A DNA stretch of 64,000 bases from Microcoleus sp. FACHB-1515 (GTDB lineage: Bacteria; Cyanobacteriota; Cyanobacteriia; Elainellales; Elainellaceae): the NCBI RefSeq assembly GCF_014696105.1, contig NZ_JACJPO010000066.1, positions 124,001 to 188,000 of the forward strand. Direction: 5' to 3'. The notes beneath the pieces are model-generated. The model had not been told where the DNA came from and made no database searches. It saw nothing but the letters and a program-made list of their open reading frames with translations. Each line of letters begins with the position of its first letter. Within the stretch, counting starts at the first letter, position 1. Both the position numbers and the translations under genes were made by a program. Positions 8,631-16,305 of this stretch are shown one piece after another.

Positions 8631-9143
8631 TTAGCGGCGACCGTGCAGCCACTTGGCCGCGATCGCGCCCATTACCGCGCCCACAACCGGATTGCTCAGA
8701 AACTTGAGAATGCCGGGCTGGTCGGCCAGCACATCCTGAAAGATGTCAGGGTGATTGTGATAGGTGAAAGCGGCAAGCTTGCTGACATCATCGGCGTTCA
8801 TGCGGCTGGCATGATGGGTCGAAAGACCAAGCTGTTTTTCCAGATCGCGCTCTTTCAAGCCACGCTTTTCAAGCTGTTTGAGAAATTCCCGGGCCACATC
8901 GTCGCGTTCGCGAGGACTGATTTGGGCGATCGCCTTTTGCAATTCCGGCTCCATTTGCTGAGTGGGAATGGTGTTCGGATGCAGATTGCGGCCAAAGATT
9001 CGTCGACGTTCTTCGCGGCTCGATCGCTGCGCGAAGTCATCAAAATTTTCGTAGTGCGTGTCTTCAGGTGCACCCAAAGATTCCACATTTCCCTTTGCCA
9101 AATCGTTCATAATCTGGCGTTTGTACTGGTCGCTACTAGACAT
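8631..9143 (-). CDS. Conserved cyanobacterial protein of unknown function
   Basis: 170 residues, soluble for most of its length. An Asp/Glu/Arg-rich helical N terminus (YENFDDFAQRSSREERRRIFG, about residues 31-50) is followed by a QISPRERDDVAREFLKQLEKRG segment, and the C terminus ends in a glycine/alanine hydrophobic stretch plus a basic tail (VVGAVMGAIAAKWLHGRR), which could be a single membrane helix or glycine zipper. I do not recognise a named domain. AGAGGTTGAAGAA precedes ATG 9143. It has its own terminator and lies between the CAAD gene and a lipoprotein gene on the same strand, so an envelope or stress role would fit, but this is inference only. Confidence 0.7.
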   Translation of the reverse strand: MSSSDQYKRQIMNDLAKGNVESLGAPEDTHYENFDDFAQRSSREERRRIFGRNLHPNTIPTQQMEPELQKAIAQISPRERDDVAREFLKQLEKRGLKERDLEKQLGLSTHHASRMNADDVSKLAAFTYHNHPDIFQDVLADQPGILKFLSNPVVGAVMGAIAAKWLHGRR

Positions 9144-9198
9144 TTCTTCAACCTCTATACAAATGTTTGATCAAGTGTTTGAAAAGCAATTTTTTAAG

Positions 9199-9642
9199 TT
9201 AGCTTTTCGGTGCTTCGTACTCGATTTGCTGCGTAGCGTTGCTGTATCGCGCGGTCAGAATCAAAGTTTTGTCTGGGGCGTACATCCGAACAGTGAGATC
9301 GCGATCGGGAAAGTTTTGGCGGAAGCTTTGCGCCACCGATCGAGCCAGCGATCGCACCTCAGTCGGCTTGACTTTGCGATCGATCACAACACCAACCTGA
9401 TTGCCGTCGCGCACATAGGCATCGGTCACCAAATCCTTGCTTGACTGCACCAGCCAATCACCATAAGCTTGTCCGGCGGGCGTTGTGCCGCGCTCAATTC
9501 CAGACGGTGTGCCGCCTAATCTCGGCTGCTCGATCACCGGAGTCGAAGCTTGTGTTGCGCCTGCACAGGCCGAAGTTGTCAGCAAAACAACGCCCAAGCA
9601 AAACGCAATAATGAGCCGACGAAACTGTTGAAAAAACTGCAT
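9199..9642 (-). CDS. Predicted lipoprotein
   Basis: 147-residue exported protein. The N terminus has the form of a lipoprotein signal: basic start (FRRL), hydrophobic stretch IIAFCLGVVLLTTSAC with the lipobox TSAC, lipidated Cys26. The mature part contains GDWLVQSSKDLVTDAYVRDGNQVGVV and a beta-strand region (LTVRMYAPDKTLILTARYS), probably a small alpha/beta fold resembling the YhcN/YlaJ sporulation-type lipoprotein or BON-like layout; this is not certain. A strong ribosome site GGGAGGATAAA stands directly before ATG 9642. Function unknown. Confidence 0.75.
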   Translation of the reverse strand: MQFFQQFRRLIIAFCLGVVLLTTSACAGATQASTPVIEQPRLGGTPSGIERGTTPAGQAYGDWLVQSSKDLVTDAYVRDGNQVGVVIDRKVKPTEVRSLARSVAQSFRQNFPDRDLTVRMYAPDKTLILTARYSNATQQIEYEAPKS

Positions 9643-10196
9643 TTTATCCTCCCAATTTGAAACATCTACAGCCCGATTTCATAGTGTTGCTCGCATCCGG
9701 GTGATGGTTCGATCGACCCACAGCCGCTTTATCGACTTCCGCGAGCAACGGTTCAAGTAAAATTACTTCTCTTACTTCATCCTGCGATTTCAAGAAAATT
9801 CCGACATTCTCCTTGCGATAGAGCTTTGTTAGACTCGGTTCTCTCTCTAGTTCAGGACATCTGCTGATTTCTCCAGGAAAAATTGCCTGCAACGAATGGT
9901 CTGTCGGCATTTGAGCGATCGCCCCGTTGGGGATCGCTGCTTTTGCGATCGGCAAGTCTGAAGCTAAAGCGCGTGTTTTACTTGAAAGCAGAATTGATAC
10001 AATCAGTAAGATTGATACAATAAGTTAAGAAGTGGTTGACGTGATTGCGCCGATTGCATAGCCGGGTGCATTCGATTTGTCTCGTTGGGATGGCGAAATT
10101 GCTTCGATCGATTCACTAGACTGCAACTTAAAGTCATAAAACCAATAAAGCCAAACTTTTTAGCCGCTTTAACTTGTGCTAATTCAACCTGCTCCT
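9643..10196. other. Long intergenic region between divergent genes
   Basis: 554 bases without a gene I can support. A minus-strand open frame (9644-9955) has no ribosome site and ends exactly in the Shine-Dalgarno sequence of the lipoprotein gene. The notable content is a tandem repeat at 9993-10029 (separate entry), ahead of the regulator gene. Confidence 0.4.
9993..10029. repeat. Tandem 18/19-bp repeat containing ATTGATACAAT, possible operator
   Basis: Two adjacent units, ATTGATACAATCAGTAAG (9993-10010) and ATTGATACAATAAGTTAAG (10011-10029), share their first 11 bases and most of the rest. They lie about 170 bases before the helix-turn-helix gene at 10197, so they may bind that protein or another regulator. 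Confidence 0.45.
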
Positions 10197-10694
10197 ATGA
10201 ATTCTCTCAAGCTTCGCCCTGAACAATGTTCTGCGTTCGGGCAGTTAGTTTTGCAATATTTGCAGAACAATCCACACACCAATATGAGCCAGCTTGCCAA
10301 GCAAGTCAGAATTACTCGCGCTGGCCTCGGCTGGATTTGTCTCAAGCGCAGCGGTCCTGATGAAGAAACGGCGAAGCGAATTGCACAGGTGATTGGAGCA
10401 GATTTAAGAGAAGTCGCGCGACTCGTTCATGAAAATAAGATCGAGAATTTATCAAACCTAAATCGCTTAAACTACACCACCCACATCAACGGCAAAGCAA
10501 TTACGCGATCGATTCCAATTGAAGATGCGATCGCCAGCTTAAATAGTGTCTATCACGCCTTTCAGCAAGCGATTCGCAGCGTTCCGCTGGCCGAAAAACC
10601 CTCGGATTTTCAGCTTTATAAACAGTCATTTGAAATCATTAAAGCGCAATTTCTCAAAGGCAAAAAGATCAGTAAATCAACGCCAGTCAACTAG
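10197..10694 (+). CDS. Helix-turn-helix (XRE-like) DNA-binding protein
   Basis: 165 residues from ATG 10197 (MNSLKLRPEQ); an in-frame GTG seven codons earlier is an alternative. Residues about 25-75 form a Cro/XRE-like HTH: LAKQVRITRAGLGWICLKRSGPDEETAKRIAQVIG, in which the QLAKQV helix, the turn, and the recognition helix can be traced. The C-terminal half (IEDAIASLNSVYHAFQQAIRSV) is helical and may be an oligomerisation or ligand region. I do not recognise a named subfamily. The tandem ATTGATACAAT repeat upstream suggests autoregulation. It stands alone, with 277 bases before the next gene. Confidence 0.68.
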   Translation: MNSLKLRPEQCSAFGQLVLQYLQNNPHTNMSQLAKQVRITRAGLGWICLKRSGPDEETAKRIAQVIGADLREVARLVHENKIENLSNLNRLNYTTHINGKAITRSIPIEDAIASLNSVYHAFQQAIRSVPLAEKPSDFQLYKQSFEIIKAQFLKGKKISKSTPVN

Positions 10695-10971
10695 CCTGCT
10701 GACAATAGAGAGTACCCGAAAGGGTGCTGTCGGTTCAGATTAAGCAAGGCCAAGATTGCAGCAGTTGCAGATTAGACAGGACTGAGGCAAAAGCCGTGTC
10801 AAGTTCCGGCTGAAAGCGCAAACGCATTCAAGTGGGTTGGTTCGACGGGCTTAGTCAGGTTCAACTGACTTGAGCTTTGAGCTTTGGAAATTCATTTCCT
10901 AATTGCTAATGCGTCAGTCCTGCTATAAACATAAACACTGCACGGTCACTCTCACTTCAACCTCTGAACCG

Positions 10972-11799
10972 ATGGAAATTTCAACCTTTGAACTGCTCGT
11001 TAAACCGATCGCTCCGCGCATTTTGGGCAACCCTGCGATCACCGCTGTAGCACGTCGCGTTGTCCAAGGCTACTTCCTAACGATTTCCAACCTCGACAGC
11101 AAAGATCTCACCTTTCGGCTGGAGTTTGTGCAAAGCAATCCGAATCCGGTTGATCCCGATCGCAGCCTGCTCAACAACGCCGACCTGATTTTTGACATTG
11201 CCGGAGCCAACAATCCGATTACGCTGACTGCTCTGCCTGCCAATCGTTTTCGTGGTTCGTTCCGTCTGCCCGCAGGCCAAACTGCTTCGGTGCAACTGCT
11301 GCCGCGCCTGACGCCTCCACTGCTGGCCGCAGCAGAACCGGATCTGGAAGTGCGTGGCTATGTGTCGCTGACGCTTCCGGCTCTGCGCCGTCCGACTCCG
11401 CCGTTTAGCTTGTTCACCGAGCCACAAAGCGATGCGCCAGTGAAGGTGCTGCTGAATCCTGAAGTGCGCGGCACGTTTCTCCCGAACAACTTCCCGACCG
11501 CTACCAATGGCGATTTTGACCAGATCAACTATCCCTTGGCGATCGCCAGCGGCAAAGGTTTGAACGAAATTGTGCCGGAACCCGGTGGCCCGATCATCAT
11601 CCGTCCGATCGATCTTGATCTGCTGGAGCCTGTGCGGAGAGGACTGCTGGAATCGCGCTTTGCCGAAGCTGACAATCTGGAGAAATCTCAAACGCTCGTG
11701 GAACTGATGGCACAGCTCGATCGCAGTCCTGAAAATTTGCAAGGCTTGAGCGATTTGCTCTCTAAACTGGATATTCCCGTTCAGGTGATGCCTGCATAG
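10972..11799 (+). CDS. Conserved hypothetical, beta-rich protein
   Basis: 275 residues from ATG 10972 (MEISTFELLVKPIAP); the frame is open 23 codons further upstream, but that part is Lys/His/Thr-rich and unlike the body. No signal peptide or membrane segment. The middle is strand-rich (YFLTISNLDSKDLTFRLEFV, then RFRGSFRLPAGQTASVQLLP), suggesting an immunoglobulin-like or jelly-roll fold. The C-terminal 70 residues are helical with LVELMAQLDRSPENLQGLSDLLSKLDIPV. I do not recognise the family. It is transcribed alone. Confidence 0.68.
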   Translation: MEISTFELLVKPIAPRILGNPAITAVARRVVQGYFLTISNLDSKDLTFRLEFVQSNPNPVDPDRSLLNNADLIFDIAGANNPITLTALPANRFRGSFRLPAGQTASVQLLPRLTPPLLAAAEPDLEVRGYVSLTLPALRRPTPPFSLFTEPQSDAPVKVLLNPEVRGTFLPNNFPTATNGDFDQINYPLAIASGKGLNEIVPEPGGPIIIRPIDLDLLEPVRRGLLESRFAEADNLEKSQTLVELMAQLDRSPENLQGLSDLLSKLDIPVQVMPA

Positions 11800-12165
11800 T
11801 TTAAGTTGGCGATCGCCGCCGTTTTAATTCATAGCAATTGAACAGATGGCGGATCGATCGTAGGGACATGGCAGTGCTATGTCCCTACAAACCTTGTATT
11901 TAGTATTAATTCAATTGGCGTTTAAGAAAATTTTTGTGTGGGGACGACGTGCATTTGACCGATCGCTAAATTCAATTTGGATCTGCGTCTCGCCTATCTA
12001 GATCGTTCTGTTTTGAACCACACTTTACTACTTTAAGTAAGATCGTTTTTCTGTTTCTCTGGGCGAGTAACAATGGAGGCAAAGCCGCGAAAGCGAGATT
12101 CATTCAATAGTTGAGCTGCGATTTGCGTCTCTTGGACTCGATCGCCGCCTTCCCCCTCGATCGCC
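11800..12165. other. Intergenic region with a dispersed palindrome
   Basis: 366 bases. Apart from the palindrome at 11860-11888, I see no RNA gene or convincing reading frame; a 13-codon ATG frame starting at 12073 is too short to judge. The promoter of the 12166 gene should lie here. Confidence 0.4.
11860..11888. repeat. Dispersed GTAGGG palindrome, copy 1
   Basis: Perfect 10-bp inverted repeat, GTAGGGACAT (11860-11869) and ATGTCCCTAC (11879-11888), with a 9-base loop. The same GTAGGG...CCCTAC pattern recurs at 22942 and 28308. Small intergenic palindromes like this are common in cyanobacterial genomes. Confidence 0.7.
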
Positions 12166-12372
12166 ATGAGTCAGCTTATCGTTCTTAAGTTTACGCAAGG
12201 CAATTTAGAGCAGGGTTTTCCAAACGCGATCGCTCAACTTTGGCAAGCTGATTCTACGACTCGAAACATTGTTCAATCTAAACAATCACAAAGTTTTGTG
12301 CGTAATCTTTACCAATTGCGGCAGAGTCTTAAAACTACTGGAACACTGGAAATAGAAGCCTTGAACGGCTGA
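12166..12372 (+). CDS. Short protein resembling the N terminus of cyanobacterial CHAT proteins
   Basis: 68 residues. The first 18, MSQLIVLKFTQGNLEQGFP, follow the pattern with which many cyanobacterial CHAT-domain (caspase-like) proteins begin: a LVxLKxxxGxxEQGF strand-turn ahead of the helical part (here LYQLRQSLKTTG). In those proteins several hundred residues follow; here the frame stops at 12372 and the next gene starts 33 bases later in another frame. It may be a truncated remnant, or a stand-alone small protein. It has an ATG start but no strong ribosome site. The identification rests on a short match, so confidence is limited. It lies ahead of the succinate-semialdehyde dehydrogenase gene on the same strand. 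Confidence 0.45.
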   Translation: MSQLIVLKFTQGNLEQGFPNAIAQLWQADSTTRNIVQSKQSQSFVRNLYQLRQSLKTTGTLEIEALNG

Positions 12373-12404
12373 ATTTATAGTTACGCAACAGGAGAGCAGG
12401 CGAA

Positions 12405-13784
12405 ATGGGTATCGCCACCGTCAATCCGGCGACCGGAGAGACGTTAAAAACCTTTGCGCCCTTGGCAACTGAGGAGATTGCAGCGAAGCTCGATCGATCG
12501 CAACACACCTTCGAGCAATATCGCCACACAAGTTTTGAGCAGCGATCGAATTGGCTGCACAAGGCGGCAGAAATTTTGGCAGCGAATAAAGCCGAATACG
12601 GCAAAATTATGACGCTGGAGGTCGGAAAGCCGATCGAAGCGGCGATCGCAGAAGTGGAAAAATCGGCCTGGGTCTGTCGCTACTATGCTGACCACGCTAA
12701 AGAATTCCTGGCCGATGTGGTGATTGGCACGGATGCGAGCCGCAGCTTTGTTCGCTATCAGCCCTTGGGCATTGTGCTGGCCGTGATGCCCTGGAATTTT
12801 CCGTTTTGGCAGGTGTTTCGCTTTGCTGCACCTGCGCTAATGGCCGGAAATGTCGGCTTGCTCAAGCACGCCTCCAACGTGCCGCAGTCCGCGCTGGCGA
12901 TCGAATCCATCCTCCTTGAAGCTGGATTTCCCGCAGGCGCATTTCAAACCTTGCTGATTGGCGCAAACCAAATTCCGCAGGTGATTGAGGACGATCGCGT
13001 CCGCGCTGCTACTTTGACCGGAAGCGAAGCCGCAGGCGCAAGTCTCGCTAGTGCTGCCGGAGCGCAAATCAAAAAAACCGTGCTGGAGTTGGGCGGCAGC
13101 GATCCGTTTATTGTGCTGGAAAGTGCAGATTTGAATGCGGCAGTTTCGACGGCAGTGACGGCGCGAATGATTAACAGCGGTCAGTCTTGCATCGCAGCGA
13201 AGCGGTTTATCGTGCAGGAATCGATCGCGAACGAATTCACATCAAAGCTGGTCGAGAGATATCGATCGCTCAAAGTTGGCGATCCGCTCGATCCCAATAT
13301 CCAAATTGGCCCCCTTTCCACGCCGGGAATTCGCACTGAACTTGATCAGCTTGTGCAGGCTTGCATCGAGCGAGGTGCAAAAGCGTTGATCGGTGGCAGT
13401 TTGAATGAATTACCGGAACATCTCAAGCAGGGCTACTACTATCCGCCGACGATTTTGGCTGAGATTCCACCGGGAACGCCTGCCGCAGATGAAGAGTTTT
13501 TTGGTCCTGTTGCGCTGCTGTTTCGCGTGCCGGATTTGGAAAGTGCGATCGCTCTGGCAAATCGCAGTCCGTTCGGCTTGGGATCAAGTGCTTGGACAAC
13601 CATTCCTGAAGAACAAAATCGTCTCATTCACGACATCGAAGCGGGCTGCGTTTTTATTAACAGCATGGTCAAATCTGATCCGCGCTTGCCGTTTGGCGGC
13701 ATTAAGCGATCGGGCTACGGACGTGAATTAGGAATTCAAGGCATCCACGAATTTGTCAATATCAAAACCGTTTGGGTGCAGTAG
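12405..13784 (+). CDS. gabD: Succinate-semialdehyde dehydrogenase (NAD(P)-dependent)
   Basis: 459-residue aldehyde dehydrogenase that oxidises succinic semialdehyde to succinate. The catalytic pair is intact: E228 in LELGGSDP and Cys262 in NSGQSCIA, 34 residues apart as is usual. The PWNFPFWQVFR segment and the C-terminal FGGIKRSGYGRELG block are typical of the SSADH branch. The protein is about 20-30 residues shorter at the N terminus than E. coli GabD, matching the cyanobacterial form. The gene for 2-oxoglutarate decarboxylase follows 66 bases downstream on the same strand; in Synechococcus sp. PCC 7002 the same two activities replace 2-oxoglutarate dehydrogenase and close the TCA cycle. 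The adjacency strongly supports this role. ACAGGAGAGCAGG lies just before the ATG at 12405. Confidence 0.92.
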   Translation: MGIATVNPATGETLKTFAPLATEEIAAKLDRSQHTFEQYRHTSFEQRSNWLHKAAEILAANKAEYGKIMTLEVGKPIEAAIAEVEKSAWVCRYYADHAKEFLADVVIGTDASRSFVRYQPLGIVLAVMPWNFPFWQVFRFAAPALMAGNVGLLKHASNVPQSALAIESILLEAGFPAGAFQTLLIGANQIPQVIEDDRVRAATLTGSEAAGASLASAAGAQIKKTVLELGGSDPFIVLESADLNAAVSTAVTARMINSGQSCIAAKRFIVQESIANEFTSKLVERYRSLKVGDPLDPNIQIGPLSTPGIRTELDQLVQACIERGAKALIGGSLNELPEHLKQGYYYPPTILAEIPPGTPAADEEFFGPVALLFRVPDLESAIALANRSPFGLGSSAWTTIPEEQNRLIHDIEAGCVFINSMVKSDPRLPFGGIKRSGYGRELGIQGIHEFVNIKTVWVQ

Positions 13785-13850
13785 TTTTCACGCGATTGGG
13801 AAAATACGCGATCGCTTCAAAGTGTTTCAATTTCAAGAGGAGTTTTCCAA

Positions 13851-15488
13851 GTGAATACCGCAGAATTGCTCGTTCGATGTCTGGAAAATGAAGGCGTCGA
13901 ATATGTGTTTGGCCTGCCCGGAGAAGAAAATCTTCAGGTGTTAGAAGCCTTAAAAAATTCGTCAATTCAATTCATCACAACGCGCCACGAACAGGGAGCC
14001 GCATTTATGGCCGATCTGTACGGGCGACTGACCGGAAAAGCCGGAGTTTGCTTGTCCACGTTGGGGCCAGGAGCAACCAATCTAATGACGGGCGTAGCAG
14101 ATGCAAATCTCGATCGCGCTCCTTTAGTTGCGATTACCGGACAGGTGGGAACCGATCGAATGCACATTGAATCGCATCAATATCTCGATTTGGTGGCAAT
14201 GTTTTCGCCTGTGACGAAGTGGAGTACGCAAATTGTTCGTCCCAGCAATACGCCAGAAATTGTACGGAAGGCCTTTAAGATCGCACAGACAGAAAAACCG
14301 GGAGCCGTTCACATCGATTTGCCGGAAAACATTGCGGCGATGCCTGCGATCGGTCAGCCGCTCCGCACGGATGCGCGTGAGAAAGTGTTCGCTTCATTTC
14401 ACAGCATCGATCGCGCAGCGATGGCAATTTCGGAAGCAAAAAATCCGCTTATTCTAGTTGGGAATGGCGCTTTACGTGGACGGGCGAGTGAAGCCGTCAC
14501 GCAGTTTGCCACGCAGTTGAATATTCCGGTTGTTAACACTTTTATGGGCAAAGGTGCGATTCCCTATACGCATCCGAACGCGCTGTGGGCAGTGGGTTTG
14601 CAGCAGCGCGACTACATTAGCTGCGGATTTGACAGCACGGATTTGGTGATTGCGATCGGCTATGACTTGATTGAATATTCACCAAAACGCTGGAATCCAG
14701 CGGGCAATTTGGCGATCGTTCACATTGATGAAACGCCTGCTGAAATTGACAGCAGCTATATCCCCTTGGCCGAAGTCATTGGTGATATTTCTGATTCGCT
14801 TGCCGAAATTTTGAGTCGATCGCGCCGTCAAAATCTGCCTGCACCCGCTGCCTTTGAGCTTCGCGACGACATCCGCCATGACTATGAAGAATATGCCAAC
14901 GATGACGGCTTTCCGATCAAGCCGCAAAAGCTAATTTACGATCTGCGGCAGGTATTGGGGTCAGAAGACATTTTGATTTCAGATGTGGGTGCTCATAAAA
15001 TGTGGATCGCGCGGCACTATCACTGCGATCGCCCCAACACCTGCATCATCTCGAATGGCTTTGCGGCAATGGGGATCGCGATTCCGGGTGCGATCGCGGC
15101 CAAGCTGGTTGCGCCCGATCGCAAAGTGGTCGCGGCCACAGGTGACGGCGGCTTCATGATGAACTGTCAAGAACTCGAAACCGCCCTGCGCTGCAAAACG
15201 CCGTTCGTAACGCTGATTTTCAACGATGGCGGCTATGGTCTGATCGAGTGGAAGCAAATCAACCACTATGGCGAATCCGCCTTTATCAAATTTGGCAATC
15301 CTGATTTTGTCAAGCTGGCGGAAAGTATGGGGCTGAAAGGCTACCGCGTTGAGTCGAGTACGGATTTTGTGCCGATGCTCAAAGATGCGCTGGCTCAAGA
15401 TGTGCCCGCCGTGATCGATTGTCCGGTCGATTATCGCGAGAATTTGAAGTTTTCGCAGCGATCGGGCGATCTCAGTTGTCCGCTCTAG
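13851..15488 (+). CDS. 2-oxoglutarate decarboxylase (ThDP-dependent, AlsS-like)
   Basis: 545-residue thiamine-diphosphate enzyme of the acetolactate-synthase-like family. The activating glutamate is E47 (TTRHEQGAAF) and the ThDP/Mg motif begins at G431 (GDGGFMMN ... NDGG). Because it directly follows an SSADH gene, as in Synechococcus sp. PCC 7002, it is best read as 2-oxoglutarate decarboxylase, making succinic semialdehyde and CO2, rather than a biosynthetic acetolactate synthase. Automated pipelines usually call it acetolactate synthase large subunit; no small regulatory subunit gene (ilvN) is nearby, which also argues against that. GTG start at 13851 with GAGGAG 8 bases upstream. Enzyme specificity inside this family cannot be proven from sequence, so acetolactate synthase or pyruvate decarboxylase remain possible. 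Confidence 0.82.
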   Translation: MNTAELLVRCLENEGVEYVFGLPGEENLQVLEALKNSSIQFITTRHEQGAAFMADLYGRLTGKAGVCLSTLGPGATNLMTGVADANLDRAPLVAITGQVGTDRMHIESHQYLDLVAMFSPVTKWSTQIVRPSNTPEIVRKAFKIAQTEKPGAVHIDLPENIAAMPAIGQPLRTDAREKVFASFHSIDRAAMAISEAKNPLILVGNGALRGRASEAVTQFATQLNIPVVNTFMGKGAIPYTHPNALWAVGLQQRDYISCGFDSTDLVIAIGYDLIEYSPKRWNPAGNLAIVHIDETPAEIDSSYIPLAEVIGDISDSLAEILSRSRRQNLPAPAAFELRDDIRHDYEEYANDDGFPIKPQKLIYDLRQVLGSEDILISDVGAHKMWIARHYHCDRPNTCIISNGFAAMGIAIPGAIAAKLVAPDRKVVAATGDGGFMMNCQELETALRCKTPFVTLIFNDGGYGLIEWKQINHYGESAFIKFGNPDFVKLAESMGLKGYRVESSTDFVPMLKDALAQDVPAVIDCPVDYRENLKFSQRSGDLSCPL

Positions 15489-15591
15489 TTCAAATGCGAT
15501 CGATTCTTCAAATCAAGAGTTTTCCAAACTGTCCGGAAGATGATTCAGAAACAAGAATCCCTTAAAAGGATGATTCCGAATCGATCGCACA

Positions 15592-16269
15592 ATGGAACCT
15601 GCTGCATCACAAACCGCTCGAATTGCCGCACTGACAAACGAAAATTTGTCAGCGGATGATGCGCTGCAAAAATTAATGGCGGGCAATCAACGATTCATCT
15701 ATGAGCGATCGAAAAGCCCCAATCAAACGCTGTCTCGACTGGATGAAGTGGTGCGAGAACAAAAGCCGTTTGCAACAATTTTGGGCTGCTCGGATTCTCG
15801 CGTTCCGATCGAAGTCATTTTTGATCAGGGCTTAGGCGATCTCTTTGTGATTCGCGTGGCAGGCAACATCGTCACGCCTACCGAACTCGCCAGCATTGAA
15901 TATGGTGCATCCGTTCTCAAAACGAGAATTCTGTTTGTTTTGGGTCACAAAAATTGTGGAGCCGTTAGCGCGACGTTGAAGGGCGGAAATTTATTAGGAC
16001 AGATGAACACTTTAATTGATTCGATTCAGCCTGCCGTTGATCGATCGCTTCAGCAACCCGGCGATCGCCTCGAAAATGCCATTCGCGAAAATGTGTTTTG
16101 GCAGATGGAACGGCTGAAGGAATCTTCGATCGTTTGTGACTTACTTCAACAGCAGCAAATTAAAATTATCGGTGGATATTTTGATTTAGAAACGGGCAAG
16201 GTTTCCATTTTTAATGTAATTACGAATCATCGATCGACTATTCAAGTCAATCATATTCATGCTTTTTAG
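15592..16269 (+). CDS. Beta-class carbonic anhydrase
   Basis: 225-residue zinc enzyme that interconverts CO2 and bicarbonate. The zinc ligands C66, H119 and C122 are all present (GCSDSR with D68-R70; LGHKNCGA), as is the dyad. It is of the short bacterial type, unlike the larger carboxysomal CcaA with its C-terminal extension, and no signal peptide is seen, so it is probably cytosolic. It follows the 2-oxoglutarate decarboxylase gene by about 100 bases on the same strand; the product CO2 of that enzyme would be a substrate, but a functional link is only suggested by position. Start at ATG 15592; the ribosome site is weak. Confidence 0.9.
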   Translation: MEPAASQTARIAALTNENLSADDALQKLMAGNQRFIYERSKSPNQTLSRLDEVVREQKPFATILGCSDSRVPIEVIFDQGLGDLFVIRVAGNIVTPTELASIEYGASVLKTRILFVLGHKNCGAVSATLKGGNLLGQMNTLIDSIQPAVDRSLQQPGDRLENAIRENVFWQMERLKESSIVCDLLQQQQIKIIGGYFDLETGKVSIFNVITNHRSTIQVNHIHAF

Positions 16270-16305
16270 TTTTTGCGATCGATCCGCTTATGCTTTCTTC
16301 TATGT

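Noticed and set aside
9644-9955. Minus-strand frame of 103 codons upstream of the lipoprotein gene
   Set aside because: It has no ribosome site, no recognisable motif and its end coincides with the Shine-Dalgarno sequence of the lipoprotein gene. Codon use does not look like that of neighbouring genes.
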